64,000 bases of DNA from Enterobacter sp. JUb54. Its GTDB lineage: Bacteria > Pseudomonadota > Gammaproteobacteria > Enterobacterales > Enterobacteriaceae. The notes below the pieces were generated by a model. It had not been told where the DNA came from and made no database searches. It was given only the letters and a program-made list of their open reading frames with translations. Shown in pieces: positions 1 to 7,606 of the stretch. Position 1 is the stretch's first letter. Each line of letters starts with the position of its first letter. Where the stretch lies: NCBI RefSeq assembly GCF_014298075.1, contig NZ_CP060418.1:1798001-1862000 (forward strand), written 5' to 3'. The position numbers and the translations under genes were made by a program.

Positions 1-106
1 CATGGTTTCTCCATTTTACCTACACTTTTGCCCGGTAGAGTAGCCTTGTTCTCGAACTGACCAGAGAACAGATCATTCCATAATCAATGAGTTTTTCCCC
101 GTCGCC
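1..106. other. Left chromosomal flank of the prophage
   Basis: Bacterial DNA to the left of the attachment core. I see no open reading frame of useful size. It ends in a strong Rho-independent terminator (97-125), so it probably holds the 3' end of a transcript (a gene ending outside the window, or a small RNA). I could not match it to a small RNA I remember. Confidence 0.4.
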
Positions 107-125
107 CCCGACGGGGCTTTTTTTT
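97..125 (+). terminator. Rho-independent terminator overlapping attL
   Basis: Perfect 8-bp stem CCCCGTCG (97-104) and CGACGGGG (109-116), loop CCCC, then C and a run of eight T (118-125). The right stem arm and T-run belong to the attachment core, so the phage rebuilds the host terminator on integration. Confidence 0.85.
107..124 (+). repeat. attL core (18-bp direct repeat)
   Basis: CCCGACGGGGCTTTTTTT, identical to 37013-37030 next to the integrase gene. The core is half of a terminator hairpin plus its T-run, comparable to P2 itself, whose core lies in a small-RNA terminator. Exact crossover points cannot be seen. Confidence 0.8.
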
Positions 126-192
126 GGGATTTAATAAATTGAAATAAAAGGATTTATTTCAAAAATGTCCACATATCGACCACATTGACAAG

Positions 193-221
193 AATAGCCC
201 CCTTTCCAGGGGGCTATTTTT
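193..221. terminator. Terminator at the 3' end of ogr
   Basis: Inverted repeat AATAGCCCCC (193-202) / GGGGGCTATT (209-218) with a T-run on the plus strand and a weaker one on the minus strand. It overlaps the ogr stop codon and probably ends the D-ogr transcript before attL. Confidence 0.7.
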
Positions 222-471
222 ATACTGCAAGACTAAGTTGACTGTTCCCGTAATGAGAAGCCGGGAAAGCATCGCCGGGGATAAATCCTGGCGGCAAAGG
301 ATCTGCGCTGGTTGAGCGCTTCGTCACTCTGCGCTCTACGGTGTTAAGTGTCGTGAATGACTCGCTACATTCAAGATTCTGGCATTGATGGTATTGCCGG
401 ATGGTGAACTCGCTTAACCGGCGGCTGGTGCGGGTGCGGGCGTTTGCGCCGCAGTAGGGACAAACAAACAT
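220..471 (-). CDS. ogr: Late-gene transcription activator, Ogr/Delta family
   Basis: Zinc-finger activator of P2 late promoters; it contacts RNA polymerase alpha and binds near -55. The 83-residue protein begins MFVCPYCGAN and has the family metal pattern C4, C7, C30, C35 with the conserved YHQCQN segment. P2 Ogr is 72 residues; the extra length is at the C-terminus. The start at 471 is chosen because GGGAG lies 6 nt upstream, while longer in-frame starts lack family similarity. It lies downstream of D on the same strand, as in P2, and directly next to attL. Its likely targets are the conserved boxes at 1709-1741 and 23418-23450. Confidence 0.92.
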   Translation of the reverse strand: MFVCPYCGANARTRTSRRLSEFTIRQYHQCQNLECSESFTTLNTVERRVTKRSTSADPLPPGFIPGDAFPASHYGNSQLSLAV

Positions 472-514
472 GATGATCTCCCATAGGGAGTTGAACTCAC
501 GCCTATTATGGCCG

Positions 515-1654
515 CTACTGTTCAGTTTCTGCAATCCAGTCGCTTATTTTCGCCTCAAGCTCCATTTTCGTGGTAAATCCGTTATCACCGATCACATGTT
601 CCGCTCTGGCAATTATCCAATCCTGAGTATCGATTTCAGGCTTAAAGCCCGACACGGTCAGATGCATACCCGGGTATAAATCGGCGCGGCCGCGCGCCAG
701 GGTTATCGAAAACTGTGCCGCGCCTTTCTGGAGCTGTATCCATTTTGCCGCAGCTGCGCGCCTGGCCGCCGTTTCGTTCTGATAGGTTTTACGCAAAACA
801 TACACGTTACCTTCAGCGCCCTCCATGTAATCCCCTTCCGGGCGGCTGCTTTTCTCCTCAGCCTTTTTTCTGGCAGTATTTGTTTTTCGCTTAGTGACCT
901 TGACCGGTTTTTTCTTACCGAAATTAAGATCCAGCCAGTACGCCCGCACACCAGTATAAGCATCACGATCGGCAATGCGGAACCTGTGACGATCTCCGCT
1001 GGCACGGGTGATCTCAGCCGATGGCAGCGCCCTACCGGATGCACTGAGGCCGCCCCCAGGCAGGATAAACAGCAGACAGCCATTTTTCACGGTGGCAATA
1101 GCCCCCAACATCTCCGCCATGCGCGTTAAAAACGACATGTCGCTCTCTTCGGTCTGATCCGCATGGTCGATCTCAATGTCGATCAGGGCCTCGCTAATCA
1201 TCGGCATCAGGTCATAACGCCGGGCTATGGCCGATACCACCCGCTCTACCGTCACATCATGCCAGGACACCTCCCGCCTGACGTTCATCTCTTCGCGAAA
1301 ATCAGCACTGTGTGCGGTGATGTCAATAACATCCGGCGGCCCGCTATGCCCCACCTCGTCAACGGTGTAGAGGCCTTTGTAGATCAACGCCTCACCCAGC
1401 CAGCCGATGGACACCGCCAGCTCCGCACCGCGTGGGGGTAAATCCGTTACTCCGTCAGAGTCATCTACTGACAGAGTTAGCTGGTCAGCATCAAAACCGT
1501 TGTTATCTGTAACAGATAGCGAGGTGATTCGGTCGGCCAGTTCAGTCAGGACGCCCCCACCCAGCGTGATACTAAAATCCGGTGTCTTTACGACCTCACT
1601 TAATTTTTCTACATACGCTTCGGCTGTTGTTGTCAGCGTGTCTGCTATCGACAT
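515..1654 (-). CDS. D: Tail/baseplate protein gpD (phage late control gene D family)
   Basis: 379 residues starting MSIADTLTTT. It contains family signatures such as DNRGFDADQ-like (here DNNGFDADQ), the segment VDEVGHSGPPDVIDI and the ADFREEMNVRREVSWHD region. gpD sits at the tail tip and resembles the T4 gp27 hub fold. The start at 1654 follows GGGGGAG closely; an upstream in-frame extension to 1786 runs through promoter DNA and is rejected. In P2 D follows U in one operon. Here D points away from FI-U and is divergent from FI across 154 bp, so it needs its own promoter, probably the shared Ogr box at about 1724. ogr follows on the same strand after 43 bp. Confidence 0.93.
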   Translation of the reverse strand: MSIADTLTTTAEAYVEKLSEVVKTPDFSITLGGGVLTELADRITSLSVTDNNGFDADQLTLSVDDSDGVTDLPPRGAELAVSIGWLGEALIYKGLYTVDEVGHSGPPDVIDITAHSADFREEMNVRREVSWHDVTVERVVSAIARRYDLMPMISEALIDIEIDHADQTEESDMSFLTRMAEMLGAIATVKNGCLLFILPGGGLSASGRALPSAEITRASGDRHRFRIADRDAYTGVRAYWLDLNFGKKKPVKVTKRKTNTARKKAEEKSSRPEGDYMEGAEGNVYVLRKTYQNETAARRAAAAKWIQLQKGAAQFSITLARGRADLYPGMHLTVSGFKPEIDTQDWIIARAEHVIGDNGFTTKMELEAKISDWIAETEQ

Positions 1655-1708
1655 AACTCCCCCGTTTTTTGCTGATGATTCCATGCCCGCGCGCGGGGCT
1701 GAATCCCT

Positions 1709-1741
1709 TTTTGTTGTCAGCGAGCGGGCAGACCGGCAACC
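1709..1741. promoter_or_regulatory. Putative Ogr-binding box of divergent late promoters (D / FI)
   Basis: 33 bp aligned without gaps to 23418-23450 with 26 identities. Both contain TGT-N12-AGA, close to the TGT-N12-ACA element known for Ogr/Delta sites. The dyad is centred at about 1723.5. A -55 spacing puts a plus-strand start near 1779 (30 nt before FI) and a minus-strand start near 1668 (14 nt before D). Identity and spacing are seen; Ogr binding is inferred. Confidence 0.6.
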
Positions 1742-1808
1742 AGGCGACGCCAGCAGACTTAACGTTGAATATTGCCCTGAACTCAAAGAGCAACATGATG
1801 GTGAACTT

Positions 1809-2978
1809 ATGTCTGAAACTCGTTTTCACGGCGTCCGCTCTCGCGAAAATACCGACCTACAGCAGGCAATCAATGACATTGATTCCAGCGTGATTGGTAT
1901 TGTTGCGGTTGCTGATGACGCCGATCCGGAAACCTTCCCGCTCAATACGCCGGTTCTGCTGACACGGGTACGTAACGTCCTCGGCAAGGCAGGTAAAACC
2001 GGGTCACTTTACAAAGCCCTCAAAGCCATTTCCGATCAGTGCAGCCCGCGCGTTGTGATTGTCCGGGTTAAAGAGGCTTCCGGTAACGGCGCCAGCCAGT
2101 CCCAGGCCGTTATTGGCGGAACAGATGGCGACAGCTATACGGGAATGTATGCCCTGCTGACGGCGGAAGCCAAAACCGGCTATCGTCCGCGCATCCTGGC
2201 GGTACCGGACTACGACACCGAGGAGGTAACGTCACAGCTTTGCGTGATTGCCCAGAATCTTCGGGCTTTTGTTTATGCCGGTTGTAACGGCTGCGCGACC
2301 ATGGCGGAGGCTATTGCTTATCGCAAAACCTTCGCTTACCGCGAGCTGATGCTGATCTGGCCTGACTTTATCGCTTACAACCCCCTGACGGATGATAACG
2401 AAACGTTTCCCGCCCCGGCTTACGCCTGCGGCCTGCGCGCCGCTATCGATAACAGCCAGGGCTGGCACAAATCGCTGTCGAATGTTGTGGTGAATAACGT
2501 TCTCGGTATTTCGAAGGATGTTTTCTGGGCATTACAGGCAGAAGACAGCGACGCGAACGAGCTTAACAACAACGAAATCACGACGCTTATCAAGCGTGAC
2601 GGTTTCCGCTTCTGGGGTAACCGCACCACGGACACCGAAACCTACACTTTCGAGGTGTTCACCCGTACCGCGCAGATCCTGGCGGACAGTATCGCGGAGG
2701 CGCAATTTACCTCTGTTGACAGCCCGCTCACTCCGGCCAACGTGAAAGATGTGGTAAGCGGCATCCGCTCTGCTCTCAGCAAAAAAGTCACTGCCGGCCA
2801 GCTTATCGGCGCTGACTGCTGGTTTGATACGCTGGACAACGGCACCACGGATTTGCGCCAGGGAAAACTGATTGTGCGCTATAGCTACAGCCCGGTCCCA
2901 CCGCTTGAAGATCTGACGCTATACCAGACCTTTACTGATGATTTTTACGAACCGGCGTTCGCGTCGCTCGGGGGTTAA
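1809..2978 (+). CDS. FI: Major tail sheath protein FI
   Basis: 389 residues (P2 FI 396), forming the contractile sheath. Family signatures include ADPETFPLNTPVL, the segment GWHKSLSNV, RDGFRFWGNR and the C-terminal YSYSPVPPLEDLT. The start at 1809 (MSETRFHGV) aligns with P2 FI; upstream in-frame codons read into promoter DNA. It is the first gene of FI-FII-E-E'-T-U, which runs on the plus strand here, opposite to D, ogr and the O-to-H operon. The ribosome-binding site is weak (GGTG). Next gene FII starts 2 nt after its stop. Confidence 0.96.
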   Translation: MSETRFHGVRSRENTDLQQAINDIDSSVIGIVAVADDADPETFPLNTPVLLTRVRNVLGKAGKTGSLYKALKAISDQCSPRVVIVRVKEASGNGASQSQAVIGGTDGDSYTGMYALLTAEAKTGYRPRILAVPDYDTEEVTSQLCVIAQNLRAFVYAGCNGCATMAEAIAYRKTFAYRELMLIWPDFIAYNPLTDDNETFPAPAYACGLRAAIDNSQGWHKSLSNVVVNNVLGISKDVFWALQAEDSDANELNNNEITTLIKRDGFRFWGNRTTDTETYTFEVFTRTAQILADSIAEAQFTSVDSPLTPANVKDVVSGIRSALSKKVTAGQLIGADCWFDTLDNGTTDLRQGKLIVRYSYSPVPPLEDLTLYQTFTDDFYEPAFASLGG

Positions 2979-2980
2979 TA

Positions 2981-3496
2981 ATGGCTATTCCTCACAAACT
3001 GCGGCTTTTTAGCTGCTTTGTTAACGGCGACAACTATCTGGGAAAAGTAACCTCCTTCACCCGGCCCAAACTGTCACGAAAGGTAGAGGACTATCAGGGC
3101 GGTGGCATGCTGGGCGCGGTCGGGGTTGATCTCGGCCTTGATGCTGGCGCACTGGATTCCACCGTTGTTTTTGGCGGCGTCATTAAGGCTCTGTTTCTCG
3201 AATACGGGGCAGAAATTGACGGCACGCGACTGCGCTTTGCCGGTGAATATTTCACTGATGGCGAAAGCCAGCTTGTCGAGGTGGAGCTGCGCGGGCGATT
3301 TACTGAACTCGATGGTGGAGATTCAAAACAGGGGGAAGATACGGAGGAAAGCTACACCTTTAAATCCACCTACTACAAATTCTCCATTGATGATCAGCCC
3401 ATTATCGAAATCGACCTGCTGAACTTCATCTATAAAAAGAACGGTCAGAACATGTTCCCGGACCGCATCACTTCCGCCCTTGGCATGGGCAATTAA
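2981..3496 (+). CDS. FII: Major tail tube protein FII
   Basis: 171 residues (P2 FII 172). It begins MAIPHKLRLF and ends in the family segment FIYKKNGQNMFPDRI. It polymerises into the inner tube within the FI sheath. It starts 2 nt after the FI stop, so the two are probably translationally coupled and made in matched amounts. Length and sequence are ordinary for P2-like phages. Confidence 0.95.
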   Translation: MAIPHKLRLFSCFVNGDNYLGKVTSFTRPKLSRKVEDYQGGGMLGAVGVDLGLDAGALDSTVVFGGVIKALFLEYGAEIDGTRLRFAGEYFTDGESQLVEVELRGRFTELDGGDSKQGEDTEESYTFKSTYYKFSIDDQPIIEIDLLNFIYKKNGQNMFPDRITSALGMGN

Positions 3497-3541
3497 TCAT
3501 CTTTCAGAGGGGGGCAAAGATGCCGCCCGGAGATTTTTAAC

Positions 3542-3859
3542 ATGGTTAAAAAAACTAAAAACCTGTTCACGCTTATGCAGCCAGTAGTTCGTAAAGACAG
3601 TGAGATCGGTCAGGTGGAAATCACCAGCGCCATCAGTCAGGCCGGATCGTTGCGCGGCCTGAATCTTATCCGGGTTGCCAACATGGATGCAGACTCCATC
3701 GCAACATTGTTGACGCGTGTCACCGCGCCTGCGCTGACACAAAAAGAAATCAACGAGATGCACACTCTGGACTTTATCGGGCTGGCAGAGCTGCTGGTCC
3801 CTTTCTTGAATCCGCCGGAGCCTGGAGCGTCGAACGGGGCGGAGACGGAGAGCGAGTAA
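3542..3859 (+). CDS. E: Tail assembly protein gpE
   Basis: 105 residues (P2 E 91). It lies between tube and tape-measure genes, the position of the tail assembly chaperone. It contains QVEITSAISQAGSLRGLNL and a C-terminal helix LDFIGLAELLVPFL. It ends at 3859 in the zero frame. A -1 slip at 3799-3805 extends it through an open frame to 4017, giving E+E' (separate entry), the arrangement documented for P2 and many other tailed phages. Confidence 0.92.
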   Translation: MVKKTKNLFTLMQPVVRKDSEIGQVEITSAISQAGSLRGLNLIRVANMDADSIATLLTRVTAPALTQKEINEMHTLDFIGLAELLVPFLNPPEPGASNGAETESE

Positions 3860-4017
3860 TTACCGTTGCGTTTGACCAGATTGACGATTTGGTTGCTGAT
3901 ATTGCCGTTATTTTTAACTGGCCGCCCTCTGAAATTTTCGGCATGGATCTTGGCGAGGTGATAGCCTGGCGCAAGCGGGCGGCGCTTCGAAGTGGTGCCA
4001 GTGATGAAGAGTCTTGA
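3542..4017 (+). CDS. E': gpE+E' frameshift product (tail assembly chaperone)
   Basis: The -1 frame is open from the slippery heptamer at 3799-3805 to the TGA at 4015-4017, giving a product of about 158 residues. Its E' part includes VAFDQIDDLVADIAVIFNW, PSEIFGMDLGEVIAWRKR and the end GASDEES. WPP and W-R-K/R segments of this kind are typical of E' extensions. E' probably recruits the tape measure protein during tail assembly. The E' end overlaps the tape measure start at 4004. The frameshift is inferred from frame structure and the P2 precedent. Confidence 0.82.
3799..3805 (+). other. Programmed -1 frameshift site (slippery heptamer CCCTTTC)
   Basis: In the E frame the bases read gtC CCT TTC, an X XXY YYZ heptamer. 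After slipping, both tRNAs can re-pair (Pro CCU to CCC, Phe UUC to UUU). It is the only heptamer of this form I found just upstream of the E' frame. P2 itself uses a T-rich site, so the sequence differs while the place is the same. Confidence 0.7.
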
Positions 4018-6979
4018 TATCCGCGTTGCGTTCAGCGCGATCGACAGGTTTACCCGCCCCGTTAATGCAGCCCGCCAGAGCGCGGGCGGCCTTTCCGACT
4101 CCCTCAGAAAAACACAATCCACCCTGAAAGGACTCGATAAGAGCAGTGCCACTTTTCAGCGAATGACCGCTGCCGTCGGCAAAACCGATCGTTCAATCTC
4201 ACGAGTCCGTAACCGGTTTGATGGCTTGTCAGAAGCACAACGTAAAAACGGGACGCTGACAGAAAAACAGCAGGTACTGATGACCCGGCTGGGTGAACGC
4301 CTCGACCGACTGACTGCAAAACGCGTGACGGAAGTTGCTCGCCTTCGAGAAAGCGCATCGGCGTTACGTCAGCATGGCGTGATGCTCTCCGGCAGCAGTG
4401 CCACTATCGGTAACGCGATACGCCGTACCGATCAGCTCAGTCAGTCGCTTGAACGGGAAAAGCGCCAGCTGGCTGCGGTGACTCAGGCCCGAAAACGTTA
4501 TGAGGGCGCACAGCAGATGGCCGGAAAGTTGCGCTCTGGCGGTGCTATAGCATTAGGTACAGCAACCGCTGCCGGGTACGGCGCCGGACGCTTCCTGTCG
4601 CCTGCGGTTGGTTTTGATGAGGAAATGTCAAACGTTCAGGCGCTGACGCGGCTCGATAAAAGTGATTCACAGCTGTCCTCCCTGCGTACTCAGGCAAAAA
4701 AACTCGGCGCTGAAACCGCCTTCACCACGCGCGACGCCGCCAGCGGCCAGGCCTTTCTGGCAATGGCGGGCTTCACGCCTGATGCTATCCGTGCCGCCCT
4801 GCCAGGTGTGCTCAATATGGCACTGGCGGGCAGCATGGAATTGGGTGAAACGGCAGACATCGGCTCAAATATTCTTTCACAGTTCGCCCTCGACGCCGGG
4901 GAAATGGACCGCGTCAGCGATGTGCTGACAGGCACATTTACCCGTACCAACACCACGCTTAGCAGCCTCGGCGAAACAATGAAAGTTGTCGGGCCGGTAG
5001 CGGCAGGACTTGGGATTAGCCTGGAAGAAGCCGCGGCGATGACCGGCACACTGGCGCGGGTGGGTATCCGTGGCAGCGAGGCCGGGACGGCAATGCGTCG
5101 CTCACTCTCCCGACTGGCCTCCCCTACTACGGCAGCAAAGAGAGCGCTTAAAGAGCTGGGTGTAGAAACCGCCGACGCAAGCGGGAAGATGCGTCGCCCG
5201 TTCGATATTCTTCTCGATCTACAAAAGCGTGTCTCCCGTTTCGGTGATGTGGACCAGGTTTCCTTTTTCAAAGACATCGCCGGTGAGGAAGGTTTTACCG
5301 GCCTTCAGTCTCTGGTCAAAGGCGCAGGTGATGGCTACCTTCAGTCACTCTATGAACAAATCGCTGAAGCCCATAAAAACCAGGAGGCGCTCGCCGTCGC
5401 TAACAAGAAGAAAGACAACCTTGGCGGCGATTTAAAGGAGCTGGACAGCGCCTGGGAGGCGTTTCGCATTTCTGTGGCTGAGACAGTGGACGGCCCATTG
5501 CGCAGACTGACACAGGGGCTTAGCCGGGTTATTGGCAGCATTCAAAGCTGGGTAGAAGAAAACCCCCGACTTTCACGAACGTTGTTACTTGCCGGTGGTA
5601 CCGCTCTGGCACTAACCGCAGTAATTGGCGGTCTGTCATTAGCTGCTGGTCTGCTGATGGGGCCGCTTGCAAAGCTCAGGCTGGGGTTTGCGCTGCTGTC
5701 TGGCGGGAGCGGAATCGAAGGTACGGTATCAGCGTTCCGCATATTGAGTGCTGTGGGCGGCATTTCACTGGCAAAAATTAGCGGATGGGGTGCTTTACTC
5801 GGCGGTCTGGCTGGACGCGCCAGCGTATTAACCAGATTGATGGTACCACTGCGCGGCGCGTTACTTGGCGCCTTTACCTCTCCGGGGACGGTGATAAACG
5901 CCCTGTCAAAAGGCGTTGGCGGGCTGGCGCTGCGGCTAACCGGGATCCCTGCTCTACTCGGTATTGTGAAAAGTGGAATTACGGCTCTGGGCGGTGGATT
6001 GTCATTCCTGTTGAGCCCAATCGGTTTACTGGGTGCTGCATTCGTGGCGGCTGGGGTACTGATCTGGAAATACTGGGGACCGATTAAAGCCTTCTTTAAT
6101 GGTTTTTTTACCGGTGTGATCCAAGGACTGGCGCCCGTACGAGCTGCATTTTCCAGGCTGTCTCCCGTATTCGGTGTCATTGGAGACGGTGTCAAAAAAA
6201 TCTGGGACTGGTTCAGGAAATTACTGACCCCTGTTGAAGAAAGTCGCGAGGCGCTGAACAAATGCGCCAGCGCCGGGCAGACCTTTGGAGAGGTTCTGGG
6301 TGCTGCCCTTAGCGTACTGCTTTGGCCACTTCAGAAATTAATGGAAGGCGTTGGTTGGCTGCTGGAAAAACTCGATCTCATCCCCGATGGCATTGAAAGA
6401 GCCAGGTTGGAAGCGGCAAGGCTCAGGGCTATTCCGGTCATGTGGGAATGGGATGAAAAATCCGGGCGCATGGTTAAAAGGGAGTGGCAATGGTCATCTG
6501 AAAAGCCTGCAAGCAAAGGCAGCGCCCCGCCGCCCAATGTGCTCGGGGGCAACTCTGGAACAGAGCGGCGGCTGGGCCAAATCGCGGATAACACCAAAGG
6601 CCTTTTAGATGAGGAAAAGCGCAAACGTATCGGGCCGGGTGACATTGTATTTAAAAATCTCCCTCCAGCCTTTGCTGTGCGTGGTGAATGGCAGCAGTCG
6701 AAGCTTGTCCGCCAGTCTGTCAGCGCTCGCCCGGTTATTGCCGCTGGCGAACCATTGATAAAACATACGCAGGCATGGCAACCGGTACGCCGAAATCAAA
6801 GCACCCACACGGCGGCTGCGGCTTCAGGTTATAGTTTTTCCGGTGATATTCATGTTCATCTGCATGACATTCAGAGCAGCAATCCGCGCGAACTAGCACG
6901 ACTTGTTGGCGAGGCTGTCCGCGCGGAAATTGATAAAAAGCAACGTGCTGCACGAGGTTCGTTCCGGGATAACGATTAA
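4004..6979 (+). CDS. T: Tail tape measure protein gpT
   Basis: 991 residues (P2 T 815). It sets tail length and is threaded through the tube. The N-terminus (VAFSAIDRFTRPVNAA) matches P2 gpT. Residues about 20-170 are polar and heptad-like. A tape-measure core follows (FDEEMSNVQALTRL, AAMTGTLARVGIRGSEAGT), then strongly hydrophobic segments at about 520-720 and a C-terminal region with HVHLHD. The ATG at 4004 is preferred over the GTG at 3992 because it overlaps the E' end. U follows 15 nt downstream. Confidence 0.94.
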   Translation: MKSLDIRVAFSAIDRFTRPVNAARQSAGGLSDSLRKTQSTLKGLDKSSATFQRMTAAVGKTDRSISRVRNRFDGLSEAQRKNGTLTEKQQVLMTRLGERLDRLTAKRVTEVARLRESASALRQHGVMLSGSSATIGNAIRRTDQLSQSLEREKRQLAAVTQARKRYEGAQQMAGKLRSGGAIALGTATAAGYGAGRFLSPAVGFDEEMSNVQALTRLDKSDSQLSSLRTQAKKLGAETAFTTRDAASGQAFLAMAGFTPDAIRAALPGVLNMALAGSMELGETADIGSNILSQFALDAGEMDRVSDVLTGTFTRTNTTLSSLGETMKVVGPVAAGLGISLEEAAAMTGTLARVGIRGSEAGTAMRRSLSRLASPTTAAKRALKELGVETADASGKMRRPFDILLDLQKRVSRFGDVDQVSFFKDIAGEEGFTGLQSLVKGAGDGYLQSLYEQIAEAHKNQEALAVANKKKDNLGGDLKELDSAWEAFRISVAETVDGPLRRLTQGLSRVIGSIQSWVEENPRLSRTLLLAGGTALALTAVIGGLSLAAGLLMGPLAKLRLGFALLSGGSGIEGTVSAFRILSAVGGISLAKISGWGALLGGLAGRASVLTRLMVPLRGALLGAFTSPGTVINALSKGVGGLALRLTGIPALLGIVKSGITALGGGLSFLLSPIGLLGAAFVAAGVLIWKYWGPIKAFFNGFFTGVIQGLAPVRAAFSRLSPVFGVIGDGVKKIWDWFRKLLTPVEESREALNKCASAGQTFGEVLGAALSVLLWPLQKLMEGVGWLLEKLDLIPDGIERARLEAARLRAIPVMWEWDEKSGRMVKREWQWSSEKPASKGSAPPPNVLGGNSGTERRLGQIADNTKGLLDEEKRKRIGPGDIVFKNLPPAFAVRGEWQQSKLVRQSVSARPVIAAGEPLIKHTQAWQPVRRNQSTHTAAAASGYSFSGDIHVHLHDIQSSNPRELARLVGEAVRAEIDKKQRAARGSFRDND

Positions 6980-6994
6980 TTAGGAGTAATAAAT

Positions 6995-7462
6995 ATGATG
7001 ATGGTATTCGGACTTTTTGTATTTGAACTCAGGACACTGCCCTATCAGCAATTGCAGCTGTCCCGTAACTGGCGGCACGTCAAGAATGATCGTGTGGGCC
7101 GTAGCGCAAAATGGCAGTACGTTGGCGCAGGTGAGAACCAGCTGACGCTGGGTGGGTTGCTGTATCCTGAAATCACAGGGGGCAATCTGTCTTTGGGTGC
7201 CGTCTCGACAATGGCCTACACCGGGCTTGCCTGGCCGCTGATTGATGGTGTCGGCTCTATTTACGGGATGTATGTCATTACGGGTTTACAGGAGACGCAC
7301 CAAGAGTTCGATCGTTACGGTAAGGCGAAAAAAATTGAGTTCACGCTTTCGTTACAGAGGGTTGATGAAGATATCAGGGAGCGGCTGCAAAGTGCCTCTG
7401 TGAGTGAACTGATGGCAACACTAAAGGATGGTTTTGATACAGAATTTAATGCGATTCATTAG
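6995..7462 (+). CDS. U: Tail protein gpU
   Basis: 155 residues (P2 U 159). It contains FGLFVFELRTLPYQ, GGLLYPEITGGNLSL, GSIYGMYVI and KIEFTLSLQRVDED, all family hallmarks. In P2 it works at the tail tip before gpD in assembly. AGGAG lies upstream of the ATG cluster. Here it is the last gene of the inverted FI-U block: instead of D, it is followed by 144 bp of AT-rich DNA and the convergent end of the SIR2-type gene. Confidence 0.94.
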   Translation: MMMVFGLFVFELRTLPYQQLQLSRNWRHVKNDRVGRSAKWQYVGAGENQLTLGGLLYPEITGGNLSLGAVSTMAYTGLAWPLIDGVGSIYGMYVITGLQETHQEFDRYGKAKKIEFTLSLQRVDEDIRERLQSASVSELMATLKDGFDTEFNAIH

Positions 7463-7606
7463 TTAGTTTCATGACAGCCAGCACACATCGAGAACAATTT
7501 AATAATTCTGCCAAAACCACCAAAAATTCAACCCACCATTATTTAACATTTAACATAATTGAATGCACTACCAATAGATGCTGGGGAGGCTCCCTCCCCA
7601 AAAATA
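7463..7606. other. AT-rich spacer between U and the SIR2-type gene
   Basis: 144 bp between convergent genes. It contains a 7-bp stem (GGGGAGG 7583-7589, CCTCCCC 7593-7599) without a T-run in the correct place on either strand. It must hold the right-hand end of the FI-U inversion; I found no obvious inverted-repeat partner at the left junction. Confidence 0.4.

Noticed and set aside
1407-1808. N-terminal extension of the sheath protein FI upstream to 1407
   Set aside because: It would overlap gene D on the other strand and run through the Ogr-type box. Similarity to P2 FI begins at 1809.
1655-1808. Inverted repeats or a recombinase site for the FI-U flip
   Set aside because: Only a short direct similarity (GCCAGCA) was found between the two junctions; no inverted pair, and no invertase gene in the phage.
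5542-6261. 239-codon minus-strand frame inside the tape measure gene
   Set aside because: It is the complement of gpT with a skewed composition and no family similarity.
7583-7599. GGGGAGG/CCTCCCC hairpin as terminator of U or the SIR2 gene
   Set aside because: No T-run follows the stem in either direction; A or T residues are on the wrong side.
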